Shown piece after piece: positions 10,710 to 22,388 of a DNA stretch of 62,000 nt. Position numbers and translations under genes: made by a program. This DNA comes from Gnetum montanum (lineage: Eukaryota; Streptophyta; Gnetopsida; Gnetales; Gnetaceae). The stretch is from assembly GCA_015680685.1 (NCBI GenBank), contig MNCI01004926.1:849566-911565 (forward strand). The letters run 5' to 3'. The first letter of the stretch is position 1. Every line of letters begins with the position of its first letter. The notes beneath the pieces are model-generated. The model saw only the letters and a list, made by a program, of their open reading frames with translations. It had not been told where the DNA came from and ran no database searches.

Positions 10710-11596
10710 GAAATACCTATGGTGTGAACATGGCCTCATCAACCTCAATTGCTGTCCAAATCCTCAAACAAAGGAAACCTCAATTGAAATAAAGAAAGAA
10801 CACATTGCAAAGCTGAAAATGGAATACAAAAGATAATGGAAGCAATGTCCCAAGGATAGACAAGTACTCAAGATCCTTTGACCACACACACACGCTCTCT
10901 CTCTCTCATAGAATTGCCAAGATGGATTTCAACAAGAGTGTCATGGTGAGCTCAACTCTCTCTCACTCTCCTAAGTCTCTCTCAACTCTCTTCCCCTTTC
11001 AAGCTTAGAGCTTGAGCCAATCTATACACCTTTGTGGTGACTTTTCATCATCCCTTGGTAGTCCAATTTAAAATTTATGTCAGTTGGAATTTGCCTTGAA
11101 AACCATCTTGTACTTACACAAGAGGCCTTAGAGCTGAAGAGATGTCTTTCCTGCGTATGGAATAATCTCATAGTAGACATCTTTAGCCTAGAGAAGGCAT
11201 CTTTCCCAAAGCTAACTAGTTGTAGAGTAGATAGTTATCACTATAGACTAGACATCATTCTTGATTAGACTCCCAAAAATAAGACATCTCTTTTGAAGCT
11301 TGAACACCTCCCACAAGTTCCCATTATCCATGGGACACCCTGACATCATCAGGAACATGTCAAATCCTAATGAAAAAAATACTCAATCATTTGAGAATTG
11401 ATATATTGAGCTAGATAATGTTCTCATCATCTCTTCCAGCCTTGAAAAGATACTTGTCATTAAGTAGGCTTTATACTTAAGATGACATGAAGACCCCATA
11501 AAACAAAGTCAAATTCATAAATCCAAATTACATCTTTAGGATTCTCATCACTCTAATAGATCAAGTATTCATGCATCTTGTTGTCTCTTATGCTTA
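10710..11596 (-). repeat. 3' LTR of minus-strand gypsy element Chr-2
   Basis: Left end TGGTGTGAACATGGCCTCATCAA matches 32092 onward (TGATGGGGACCTAGCCTCATCAA), the truncated 5' LTR of the same element. The right end abuts a polypurine tract (minus strand of 11597-11611, AAGAAAGAGAGAAAG) that overlaps the stop codon of the integrase frame. Contains a CA/CT microsatellite (about 10886-10908) and several GATGTC/GACATC hexamers (11141-11345), like the Chr-1 LTR. Ends placed by eye. Confidence 0.65.
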
Positions 11597-12663
11597 CTTT
11601 CTCTCTTTCTTACAACACAACTAGCATCCTTGATCCCTTGAATGAACTTGGCCCTTCAAATGCTCCCTTGATGACTTTAATACTATCCTCAAGATCAGAT
11701 GCAAGAAGCTTATGATGGAAGTGGATCAGAACTAAAACATTAAACACACAAGAAAGTGGAAGATGGATAGGGAGATCAAGCTCATAAGCATTATGATTTA
11801 CTTTAGCCCTAATTTGGAATGGACCAATCTTGTTGGATTTGAGTTTGGAGAAGCTCACATTCCTTAGCCTTTTCTTACTTAAATGCAACCACACATACTC
11901 ATCAACATTATGTTATTTTTCTCTTGCCCAAATTCTTTCCCTTAGTAACTTCTTATATCTTGGCTTCTAATTTAGCCTTGACTTCCTAGTGCATCCTTTT
12001 CATATTCTTAACAAAATCAATACTAAGATATGCACAACTATTAAACTTCTTTAAATTATCATTCATTTTAGGAGAAAGACCATATTTTGCTTCAAATGAA
12101 CTTTTTCCTATGTTATAATGACAAGAATTATTATAAATAAACTCAACATATGCCAAAAGAATATTCCATCTATTGGGTTGATTCTCATAAAGACATCTCA
12201 ATATTTTGAGTAATGATTTATTTACAACTTCAGTTTGGAAATCACTTTGTGAATGATATGCACTAGAGAAAGAGAATTTGGTGTCCAAAAATTTCCACAA
12301 TGACCTTAAAAAAATTACTTGTAATTATAACCTCCTTATTACTTGCAATATTTTATAACTTTTTAAAAGTACAAGTGAGTAGCATGAGATGCATCATTGC
12401 TTATTTTACATGGAATGAAATATGCCATTTTAGAGAATGTATTAACAACAAAAAAACAAATACATGACCAAATGGAATCTTTGGAATTCCATAAGAAAAA
12501 TCGATTAAGACACTTTCCCACGAAGCCTTAGAAATGGGCAAAGGAAAATAGTGACCTATAATGCTTTTACCATCCTTGTACTTTTGAAAAATAAGATACT
12601 CAATAAATTTATTCACATCATTACACATACATGTCTAGAAATAATTCTTGGAAATAAGCTTAT
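11597..12663 (-). pseudogene. Chr-2 integrase, C-terminal two thirds
   Basis: Three minus-strand open blocks read in pol order from high to low coordinate. 12650-12401 has the N-terminal part with NDVNKFIEYLIFQKY (zinc-finger Cys lost) and GHYFPLPISKASWESVLIDF, the segment carrying the first catalytic Asp. 12300-11986 has FSSAYHSQSDFQTEVVNKSL, the core around the catalytic Glu. 11894-11610 has KLKSNKIGPFQIRAK, the GPF/Y-type C-terminal module. Frames are broken by stops. The upstream part of the same protein continues at 28298, beyond the Big-D insertion. Typical Ty3/gypsy chromovirus-like order; lineage not determined. Confidence 0.8.
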
Positions 12664-13856
12664 TGATGAGTCATCAAGTGGTATTTTTTAAGTCGATTGT
12701 AAGACTAGGACTTAAGAAGTGTTTTACACCTTGTGTTTATGGTTTTCACATGCATGGTTGAGGTTTCTACCTCCCAGGTTTGCATTCTAGTGCTCCATAT
12801 CAAGCTTCCAAGTTTGGTGCATGTTGTGGGCTTCCGAGAATGTTTTTGGCTTTATTTAGGAACCTTAGGAATTTTTGATATGTTCCTTGATATTTTGGCT
12901 TTCATTGAGAATTAGTGAGTGAAGTGTGCTAGGGAGGAATGCATTGACTACTTGTTTCAGAGCACCTCCTGCATTAGTGCAGTGGCACTAACACATTTCC
13001 TAGCATGCTAAGTTTGGCTTCTTTACTTCCACAATGCTTCCATTGTGTTTCTTGGTTTCTTAGGCTATGCTGATGAACCTTTGTTGATGCCTAGACACTA
13101 GCAAACCTCTACTGTTATGTTGCAAAAACTATTAATACCTAGGATAAGCTCTCAATGTAAAAATTCATTCATAGCATTTCCATTTGACTTTTGATATCTA
13201 GTTCTATGTGAAGTGTTCTTTCTCCTTTGGTAAGTTGATTTTCTTCCTTCCTTATCTTATGTGTTTTGAGTTGTCATTTTCACAAGTGTAACTAGACTAT
13301 ATCAGAGTGATATCTTACTTGCATAGTTTAAAACTATTTAGTTGGTGTGAAGTTTAGTGTTTATGTAGTAAATAAAGCTCATGATTTTTCCTTAATCTAC
13401 CATTAATGACTTAAACATCAAAACAGTAAAAATATATATTTGATTTTCATTTGATTAAGATATAATGATTTTTTCTTAACTCAAGGAAGTCACAATTGTA
13501 CAAGATGTTGTTGGAACATCAAGGTTATGATTTGGAGTCATTTTTATTGCATTTTGTATGTGGTTTTACACTTGTCCCTAAGAGGGATTGTGATGCATGT
13601 GTATTTATTATTTTTTTATTTCTTATAACTCATAAATCCATAAAAATTATAAATATTATCTCTATCCTTCACCATGATAACACAGGTTCTCATTTGTATC
13701 ATATGTATTATAATCTATTTTATATTTACTGAATGCAATGATATACATGAGAGTTCTTGGGAATTCACTTAACATCATCTTTGAAGCTTACAACTAGATC
13801 ACACTAACTTCTATATGATAAATTCCATTGGTTCAAAATTTATAGGACTCCTATCA
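12664..13856 (+). repeat. 5' LTR of element Big-D
   Basis: About 1193 bp from TGATGAGTC to CTCCTATCA, directly repeated at 27065-28297 with clear but eroded similarity (for example AAGTCGATTGTAAG / AAGTTAATTGTAAG, GTCATTTTTATTGCATTTTGT / ACCATTTTTATTACATTTTGT, CACTTGTCCC.AAGAGGGATT). Left flank CTTAT (12659-12663) and right flank TTCAT (28298-28302) are a degraded 5-bp target duplication. It splits the Chr-2 integrase precisely: the protein resumes across the gap. Confidence 0.82.
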
Positions 13857-15561
13857 TTCCCACTATTATTGAGGAAGTTGTTGGTAAATTACCTAGAAAT
13901 ACTTGTACATTCTTGATTTTAACATTGATTCAAATCAAGTTTATGTTTCTATATTATTGTGTGTAGGTTTTGAGCATGAACAAGATGGAAAATGATGCTA
14001 TGGTTCCACCAAAGACCTCTAGAAATGCACCAAAATGAAGAAGGATTTTTATCATATTTGACCATTCAAAGGATATGATACTTCCACTAGTCATAATGGC
14101 TCATCATCAAGATAATTAGGGAAGGTAAAGAGATGCTCATGGAAGGTTCTCTAGGAGATCAATTTTAGCTATTTTAGATGATCTTAAGTTGGCCTTGATC
14201 AACATGAGGTTAGAGGATGAACTCACATCATATATAGCTTGTGCACTGGTGTATGATAAATATGAACCTTTATACATGCAAGATATTTGAGATTGAATGA
14301 AGGAGGAGGAGGCTAGTCATAACTTTTCATCTAACCACTTAAATGAAGAGTAGGAGGACAATGCAAATAAGAAAGGTAAAGGGCCAATCTACCAAGAGGA
14401 TTCATGGTCAAGAACTATCAATTAAAGCATTGGTCAAACTTAAAATGATGATCTCCTTTCCAATTTCTAGAACTTGCATTTTTATACATCTTTTGGTGAT
14501 GATGATCTTTTATTTAACTAGGATGATTATCATGAGATTACTAAAGTTGTACACATTCCAAGGGAGCATGTTTGTGATAGCAAGATCAAGAGGATTAATA
14601 TGAATGTTGTACCAACATGTAGAGGATATACCAGTGATGATCCTCAACTTCATATGTAAGGCTTTGACAATAATTACTATCTCCAAGGAATCATGAGTAA
14701 TTCACAAAAGTTGTAGTTATTTTTCTATAGCTTCATCCAACATGTGGAGACATGGTACAAATCCTTGTCATTGAAATCCATTCAAAGATAGGTATATATG
14801 GGAAAAATCTTCTACATAAAATTTTGTACCTATGCTAAAATTTCAAACATCTAGAAGGAGTTGGTTGAATGAAGATAAGGAGATTGTAAACCTCTTAACA
14901 TTATCATGGAGAGGTATATGAAAACTGCTCATCATTGTATGAATAGTGGATTTAGCCAATGAGAGTAGTCAATATCTATTGTAGAAGGCCTAAGGTAGGA
15001 AACAAAAGAGTGTATGGATGTGTATGTGATAGGTCAGATACATAAAAAGTCCATGGCTTAAATCACAGTGCTCTTGGACACCATTGCAAGCATGGAGGGA
15101 AAATGGAAAAAGTGACACTCCATTAGGAAGTACACTCATGATCTATCATATATAATGGAGGCTAAAAACATTAAAGTTACTACTAAATGTTGCACTATAG
15201 TTGAGGTTCTAGTGCAATATTAACTTAGAATAAATAATACCTTAAAAAACTTGAAGCATAGAGTGGACCAAGTTTAAAACATGGTGAATGAAAAGATAAC
15301 CACTAATATTAAGAATATTAAGGGTAAGATGGTTGAAGCTATAACCAAAGTAGTTACACCACATGAACATTGAAAGAGGTATGAAAGTAAGAGTAAAGGA
15401 AAGCTCTCTCATTCTAAGAGCATTCATGAAGATCCAAATGAGGCTTCCTCATCCTTCAATGATGAGGATCCCTATGAATACTATGTAGACCTTCATGATT
15501 CATAGTGCTTCCTAGTCATGGCTTACATGATTAGCAAGATGAAATGATATAGGATGCCTTT
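13857..15561 (+). pseudogene. Big-D gag region, decayed
   Basis: From an ATG near 13977 (MNKMENDAMVPPKTSRNAPK) the frame is acidic and Lys-rich with many stops. A gag-core-like block FIQHVETWYKSLSLKSI lies at about 14730-14790, followed by Lys/Glu-rich coil and a Ser/Asp-rich tail (about 15400-15480). Only loose similarity to Retrotrans_gag; assigned by position just after the 5' LTR. No clear primer site could be read at 13857. Broken at 15562 by Ath-3, and the gag end and all of pol are missing on the far side. Confidence 0.6.
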
Positions 15562-16476
15562 TGATGAGTCATGTGCTGTTGGCTATGATATCACGTACGT
15601 GATATCATAGCTGACACGATATCACATACGCAATATCATGTATGCGATATCACAGCCGATATAGCCTAGACGCGATATCACATACGTGATATCAGAGCTT
15701 GTATCCTCATCTATAAATAAGAGGTAGGTAGATTGGAGTTTTGTGTGTTAATTTTTGATTTTAGCTCTTAGTTTTAAAGTAGGGACTTTCTGTTAGTTTT
15801 TCCTCTCAACCCTTTCTCCCAGTGCATGCCCATAGTGTGATGATTGTAATTGTATGACATCCTTATTCAAGTGTGACATACTTGGACACGCACATGACCA
15901 ACAATAAAGATCGAGATTACTTCATCATTGCAGCATTCACTTAGCTTAATTATTTAATTAATTAATTTTTATTATTATTTTTATTGTTATTCATTACTTT
16001 TTTAGCTAATATCTCTCTACCCTTATCTCCTAGTAACGTGGAATGAGTACGACTTAATCACGAACATTTAAGTGTGACTACTTGGTAACCTAGTAGCGTA
16101 CCTAGGCCATGCGCTTGGTAATCCTAGTGGTAGTTGTGCATGAGGTCCAAGATGTGTACGAATGATTAAGGAACGGATGCTCATCGCACTTAGGCTAGTT
16201 TAGGTTCTCTCTCACCCTCTCTCTCTCTTAGCCTAGTTAATATTATATCCCATCATACCTGGGAGTAGCATTAGTGTAGGAACACATCATACACCTCACT
16301 CTAGACTAAACCATACGTGACAAAGCTAATACTAGTCTAGGTGGGAAGAAAGTGAACTACGATCTACGAGTAACTGTCTAGATACCACAACTAGTCCATC
16401 TATGGAGTTCAACCGGATCATGCATGAAATGCTTGTATTTGTATGGTTGAGTGTAGGGGTACCTCACCACTCATCA
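15562..16476 (+). repeat. 5' LTR of gag-only Athila-like element Ath-3
   Basis: 915 bp, TGATGAG...CTCACCACTCATCA, repeated at 21480. U3 carries GTAC-centred dyads: a perfect 20-bp palindrome GATATCACGTACGTGATATC at 15587-15606 and others starting at 15618, 15632 and 15674. TATA-like TATAAATAA at 15712-15720 lies about 20 bp beyond the last dyad. AATAAA at about 15903. The left flank is CCTTT; no matching right flank because the 3' LTR is truncated. Confidence 0.9.
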
Positions 16477-16477
16477 T

Positions 16478-16495
16478 TGGCGTTGTTGCCGAGAA
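16478..16495 (+). other. primer binding site of Ath-3 (tRNA-Asp type)
   Basis: TGGCGTTGTTGCCGAGAA directly follows the 5' LTR. It matches 14 of 18 positions of TGGCGCCGTTGCCGGGGA, the complement of the plant tRNA-Asp 3' end used by Athila/Tat elements. All four differences are C to T or G to A. Confidence 0.85.
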
Positions 16496-16617
16496 CGGTG
16501 CTAGTTATCCAAGTTATTTATATCATACAAGGTCGCTGTATAGGAATTAACAATATAGCTTTTAGGAAGAAATAATTACAAAAAGTCACATACAAATTCA
16601 CACACAATCTCACAACC

Positions 16618-18600
16618 ATGCCTCTCCTACAAGACTACAATAATGCCACATCTAGTGAGGTAATTCATTAGGGAACCAACAAATTATATGATAATGAAGA
16701 TTGGAGTACGCAATCCAAGGTAGGGATTTCTTATAAACATAAACAAAAGCAACATCATCCCAACGCATGAAAGCATAACTTACTAGATGACGATGAATCC
16801 CTACTGGCCACTACAAGCCTAACACACAGACATGAGGCTATTTGAATCTCTCGTAGGCATCATAAAGAGAGCCACCTACCCAGGCTCTATTTAAACAACT
16901 TTCCCAATTTCTTAGGAGGCTATGACTTAGATCTACAACAACATTTACAAGCCTTCTACAATGCCTGTGCATGGAACAACATTGATAACAGTTGGAAAAA
17001 AATCAAGCTCTTTCCTATGACACTCATTGGCCAAGAAAAAGTATGGTATAGATTGTTAAAACAAAACTCAATACAATGTTGGCCAACAATGGTAGAACTC
17101 TTTAACAAAAGATATCAAACCTACGCAAGAGTGTTGGCCTTGAGGAAAAAAATCCAAGAGTGGAAACAAGCACAACATGAACCCTTGGACATGGCCTTAG
17201 AAAGATATTATGCACTATTAAACAACTGTCCAGGCCATGGGTTCTCCAAAGAAAGGCTAATGTACCATATGATTGATGGGCTTCATGATGCAACAAGAGA
17301 AATCCTAGGGATGTATGCCCAAGGTCAACTATACGAACTACGAACCCATCAATTCCAAGAGCTTATAAACCGGTAGCAAAAGAAGAAGGAGAAATGGCTA
17401 GATGGGAGAGTGTTGAAAAACATCAACAGGACCAAAATCTCAACTTAACAGAGGTTCATAATCATAAAAAGGAGAAATCAACCTATCTCAAGGAGGAAGA
17501 ATCGTCTTTGTCAGTACAACAATCATTAGATGGAATCGAGGCAAAGATCAATAAGATTCTAGAATGTATGCATAAAAAGTGTGGAGAATATATCAATATT
17601 ATTGGAGATAAAATTTTGACAACTCGAGAAGCAGGAAAAAATATCATTAGACAATCGAAAAGAAGGGATGAAGAAAATAAAATCTCAACTGCCAATCATA
17701 CGTATGAATGCAACATTTTCCTGTACGATCACCCCAAGGGCCAATGCCCAATCTTGTTACATTTATATGAGCATTGGGAAAGCACATTACACCTAGAGTT
17801 TGTACAGAGATACTGTGTTCAATCACAGTGAAAACAATCCCAATCATGGGGAAAGCCATTCCTAAACTGGAGACACCCTTCATATCATCCAAATCCAAAT
17901 TCTTATCTAGTCCAACATCCTGTTTCCCCAAATGAGTCAACATACTTTATCTCTATGCATTATCATTCTTCTCAATACTATCAACCCATGTCCTCAACAC
18001 AGCCACCACCTTGTGTACCTTACTTCTCCTAAATTTCAACATTCTCATCATTTCCCTCCTTCTACATCACCACCAAATATTCCTGAAGTGTCTGCACCAC
18101 AACAACAACCCACAAATGTTACTTGTGCTACTATTTCCAACAGAAGTGAGAGACCTCCTCAACATCAAAGGCATCCCTTCTTTAGACATGACTGTAGGAA
18201 GGGACAACATAGTTCCAAGGCCACTACATTCTCCAACTTAGCACAAGTCCAAAACTGTGGTGCATCCTTCTCCTCGAACCCAATGCCTCATGTCACTTCA
18301 TCAGGGCCACCAATTAACACTCTAAAAACAATACGGCCTAATGAATATAGCCATGGAGGATGACATCCCAATCCTTGCATGCCATCTTATGGTCTCAAGT
18401 ATCATAGTGAGTCAACTCTTTACCCAGAAACCAGATCTTATAAATTGCCCCACTATGCTTACTATAATAAGGTGTGTGGACCCCAATGGGGTAAGTATGA
18501 CCAAGTTTCGATATTTCGAACATGCAAGGATCCTCATCTTTCATTTATTAATCCTTGACATGCTCAACCATTTAGTTAGGGGGGATATTCCCCATTCTAA
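16618..18600 (+). pseudogene. Ath-3 gag-only coding region
   Basis: Begins ATG at 16618 (MPLLQDYNNATSSEV), 141 bp after the LTR; first stop already at 16669. The gag core runs at about 16880-17376: GGYDLDLQQHLQAFYNACAW, KLFPMTLIGQEKVWYR, YQTYARVLALRKKIQEWKQ, LDMALERYYALLNNCPGHGF, typical of Athila-type Retrotrans_gag. A zinc-knuckle remnant CNIFLYDHPKGQC at 17709-17747 has Phe in place of the second Cys. It is followed by CPILLHLYEHWES and a His/Pro/Gln-rich region. The end is TCKDPHLSFINP, stop, HAQPF, then GYSPF and TAA at 18598. The same end closes the Ath-4 gag. No protease, RT or integrase follows. Several stops and frameshifts; not functional now. Confidence 0.85.
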
Positions 18601-20519
18601 TAATGAACAAGATTAGTAAATATTTTTCATTCTCTTTAATTTTATAACTTTTTGTCTTCCATTTTTTCATTTTTCAATTTCTTGTTTATCTTTTTAGCTT
18701 TTCATAAGTAATCTCATCTACAAATAAAACACTCATGTGGCTCATTGGTTGAGGTGTGTTCTATGTTATCAAGTCTCAAGTGATCAATTATATGGACAAT
18801 GAGCCCATTACATCCACTCATCCATTCTACAAATAAGAGGTTCTATTCAAGGGAACAGTGATATTCTTGACATTCTTAAAACTTAAAATTAATTTCATGT
18901 TCATTGTACCAGAATGAAGAAGGATGGACCAAGAGGGAATGATTAGGTTGTGCCACCAAGGGGACTTTTAGATTCTCTTTGGTAACGTCTATGAGAGTTA
19001 TCATGCAACATGGTTGTACTAAGATCCTTGTAGATCTAATGCAAAATGGGATTAGAAGTAATCAAAAGGCACTAAAAAATCCAATGGTGTTCTAGGGGGT
19101 TCCACTGGAAAGACATGCACCCATTCTTGAAGGTTGGCGGCTTCTCTGGATTCATTCATTAAAAAAAAAGAGAGATAAAAAAAAGAAAAAAAAGAGAAAA
19201 AGAGAAAATGAAAAGAAAAGTGTCACAAAACAAAAATGACTCCTCCCTTGAATAAAATGCCAAGTGATTGTATGCCTTGTTGTTATGGTACTCTCATAGT
19301 CGCTCATCATGGGATGAAACAATGCGGTGTCACTGATCAGAGGAATGAACTTGGTCCTGATCTTGGAATGATGGGTTAATGACACATTAATTATGCTTTA
19401 CAATTAGGATTCATTGTGCCTTGGGTCAGTTACCTCATGCCCCAATCTCTATGATCCCTTCTATAGTCCATCTCATCTCGTTGTTCATGTAATTGTGGTT
19501 CATGGCTTGTGTAGCATAGAATTCTTACCTCACTCCCGTGATACTTACATGTGTGTGTTTTGTAGAACCAGTGTGGATTACATTTAACCCTTCTAGTGCC
19601 TATGGACATTTTAAGGTGTGGTTACGCAAGGGCATTATAGGTTGGAACCTTCTTTGGGGAGGAACCAATTGCATAATTTTTGTAATTTGCACTTATAGCA
19701 CATCTTCCACACATCATCTACTACCCTCCATGTATTGCCAATGATATTCTTTCCTTTATTACTATCCCTCCGATTCACATGTCCCTATGAATTATCACAT
19801 AGCCTTTTTCTCCCATTCGAGGTCCTTACTGATAAATTCCACACCATCATAATTTTCATGCCTTCAAAAATAATTGAATTACCTTGGAACCCTTTAACAA
19901 TCATCCAGATGTCCTTAGTTTACAATGTTGATTACAAAAAAATGTTAAAAATTCAGTACATTTTATAAAGTGCCTAACTTCAATAGGCTGCGATATCATG
20001 TATGCGATATCACATCTCAAAAATATATATATAGGTGGCCCCCCTGCGCCTATCAACATCATTTGCAACTATTCACATGGGGGAAGTTTTTCAATTTTCT
20101 TTCTATAACTTGCAATTGCACGCCCTTGACTTTCATACCCATATCTCGCTCATTGGTCCTTCGATTTTCATTCCGTTTGAACCCACTTGAACCTAGAGTG
20201 TTCAACTCAGTCGTGGGGGAGGGGCACATGTTGAATAGCACATAATGTTTTTGAAATTCATCATCACCCGAAGGACATTATTAAGGGTAATTAGTTATAA
20301 ACTTAAGAATAAATGTGCCAAAAAAAATTTCATCTCCTTAGTTATACCGAGAAACTAGATTTGGAAACCACCTAAGCAAAGAGGATTCAACACTATAATC
20401 TTTCAGGGTTATTTTAATTAACGTCACACGAAGATAAAGAAAATTCATTAAGGTAAGCAATGAGGTATAACCTAACTTTGATAACAACCTTACTAACAAT
20501 TGACCTCATGTGATTGTAG
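18601..20519 (+). other. Ath-3 conserved noncoding spacer
   Basis: No coding frame of note. Shares short blocks, in the same order, with 46090-48096 (Ath-4) and 54560-55990 (Ath-5): TACATCCACTCATCCATTC at about 18809, AAAGACATGCACCCATTCTTGAAGG near 19110, and GCAAGGGCATTATAGGTTGG...CTTTGGGGAGGA near 19626. A GATATC dyad with GTAT core at 19992-20011, then a TATA-like ATATATATATAGG, and a purine tract GGGGGAGGGG at 20215-20224, lie near its 3' end. A homopurine stretch at about 19160-19225 is low complexity. Confidence 0.6.
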
Positions 20520-21288
20520 ATGGCCTTGAAACGCAGACAATAGGAAGGTCCTGCTCAAGGTGTGATCAAATGACCTAGGAGAGGTGAAGGACAAGTTCCT
20601 ACCGAACAACATGCAGAGCAGGAGGAACAATCATTTAGTATCCACCAAGAAGACCCTACCATTGTACAATCAAGGTAGGTGGAAGGAGGAGGTACAACAG
20701 TGTCTGAACAGGGATGATATTTCACGTTGCCCTAGGATTGTGTTCAGACCATCCATGAAAGGTCCATATTCACTATAGTGATCATGGAATTAAACTTTGG
20801 ACCTTTCGCAGAATTTGCTCTGGAGGCCATTAGGGATCACCTCAAAGGGTCCCCATTATGGACTACCCTCTCTAAAAGCGGTGCCTGATACTTAGGGGAA
20901 ACGTTTCAATTTTGGCACAATAAAGAAGAAGGCACCACGGTTAACATTTGTGGTGTGACTATTGATTTCTCTATTGAAGCCATTTCAGAAGTATTAAACC
21001 TTCCAAATATAGGGCCAAAGGTTGCTCAGAACTAGCTGGACATTTTCAGAACCGAGCAACTTAATAAACTGTTGATAGAGAATAAAAGGTTGGCAGAAGA
21101 AAAAGAGAAGGATGACTGAGATGTCTCTATGACACAAGTGCAAACTTACGTGCATGCCAAGGCACTCAAGGCCTTACAAGAGGAGAAACTCTAGGCCATA
21201 CTTCAACGCCATCAAATCCCAAGACCTCGAGTGTAAGACAAGGGAAAGACACCCATGGAGGAGCCACCACCACCAGGAACTACATGAG
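20520..21288 (+). pseudogene. Ath-3 3' accessory ORF
   Basis: Starts ATGGCCTTGAAACGC at 20520, right after TGTGATTGTAG, which could be a splice acceptor. One frame reads through about 250 codons with a handful of stops. It includes FGPFAEFALEAIRDHLKGSP, TVNICGVTIDFSIEAISEVL followed by NLPNIGPKV, then a Lys/Glu-rich coil, and ends PMEEPPPPGTT near 21285. The V-x-G-x-x-I-x-F-S...I...L-x-LP pattern is reminiscent of the accessory Arabidopsis retrotransposon ORF-1 or plant transposon protein families, but I cannot assign it. The terminal peptide also ends the ORF of Ath-2 at about 1849. Role unknown; position is that of the env-like ORF of Athila. Confidence 0.65.
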
Positions 21289-21479
21289 TTCCACCCAATC
21301 TTGTAGTTATAGGATTTTATTTTGCATTCTTCATGTTGTGTCTTAATTTTGTTCTAATTCTACACTACAACATGAATCCATTTTATTCAGTCAATAATCC
21401 CATACCTATCCAATGTGTAATCAATGGAGCTTGTTCTCACTTTAACTCGAGGACGAGTTTTCATTTAGTCATGGGGGTA
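21289..21479 (+). mobile_element. Ath-3 3' tail and polypurine tract
   Basis: Contains TCAATAATCCCATACCTATC, then CTCGAGGACGAGTTTTCAT and TTAGTCATGGGGGTA directly before the LTR. Same order as at 110-183, 1950-2044 and 48007-48096. Confidence 0.8.
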
Positions 21480-22388
21480 TGATGAGTCATGTGTTGTTGG
21501 CTGTGATATCACGTATGTGATATCACAGCCGATGCAATATCACGTATGCGATATCATAGCCAACACGATATCATGTATGCGATATCACGTATGCGATATC
21601 ATAGCCAACACGATATCACGTACGCGATATCACAGCCTAGACATGATATCATGTACGCAATATCATAGCTTATCTCCTCATCTATAAATAAGAGGCAGGC
21701 AGATTGGAGTTCTATTTGTTAAGTTTTGATTTTAGCTCTTAGTGTTAAAGTAGGGACTTTCTGTTAGTTTTTCCTCTCAACCCTTTCTCCCAGTGCATGC
21801 CCATAGTTTGATGATTGTGATTTTACAACATCCTTATTTGAGTGTAACGTACTTGGACACGCACATGACCAACAATAAAGATTGAGATTACTTCATCATT
21901 GCAGCATCCACTTAGCTTAATTATTTAATTAATTAATTGTTATTGTTATTGTTATTCATTGCTTTCTTAGCTAATATCTATCTACCCTTATCTCCTAGTA
22001 ATGCGGAATGAGTATGACTTAATCATAAGCATTTAAGTGTGACTACTTGGTAACCTAGTAGCATACCTAGGCCATGCACTTGGTAATCCTAGTGGTAGTC
22101 ATGCATGAGGTCCAAGATGTGTACATATGATTAAGGAATAGATTCTCATCGCACTTAGTCTAGCTTATTTTCTCTCTCATCCTCTCTCTCTCCTAGCCTA
22201 GTTAATATTATTTCCCATCATACCCATGAGTAGCATTAGTGTAGGAACACATCATACACCTCACTCTAGACTAAACCATACGTGAAAAAGCTAATACTAT
22301 TCTAGGTGGGTAATTCTCGTATTCGTATTCGTATGGTTGCATGAAACTACTTGTGCGTGAAACACTCGTACTCATATGGTTGAGTATA
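21480..22388 (+). repeat. 3' LTR of Ath-3, damaged right end
   Basis: Closely matches 15562-16476 up to about 22310 (CTAGGTGGG), then is rearranged: CGTATTCGTATTCGTATGGTTG and a second ACTCATATGGTTGAGTA at about 22370-22388, after which homology stops without CACTCATCA. U3 holds six dyads of the GATATC-N8-GATATC type starting at 21505, 21535, 21567, 21581, 21612 and 21645. TATA-like TATAAATAA at about 21683. Confidence 0.85.

Noticed and set aside
10886-10910. CA/CT repeat as a regulatory element
   Set aside because: Simple microsatellite within an old LTR; nothing else supports a function.
16478-16520. tRNA gene near the LTR
   Set aside because: Only the 18-nt complement of the tRNA-Asp 3' end is present; there is no cloverleaf or A/B box.
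20207-20224. Internal (central) polypurine tract or hidden LTR start in Ath-3
   Set aside because: CAGTCGTGGGGGAGGGG resembles the tract before the LTRs but is followed by CACATGTTG, not TGATGA, and no LTR homology follows. Kept only as a note.
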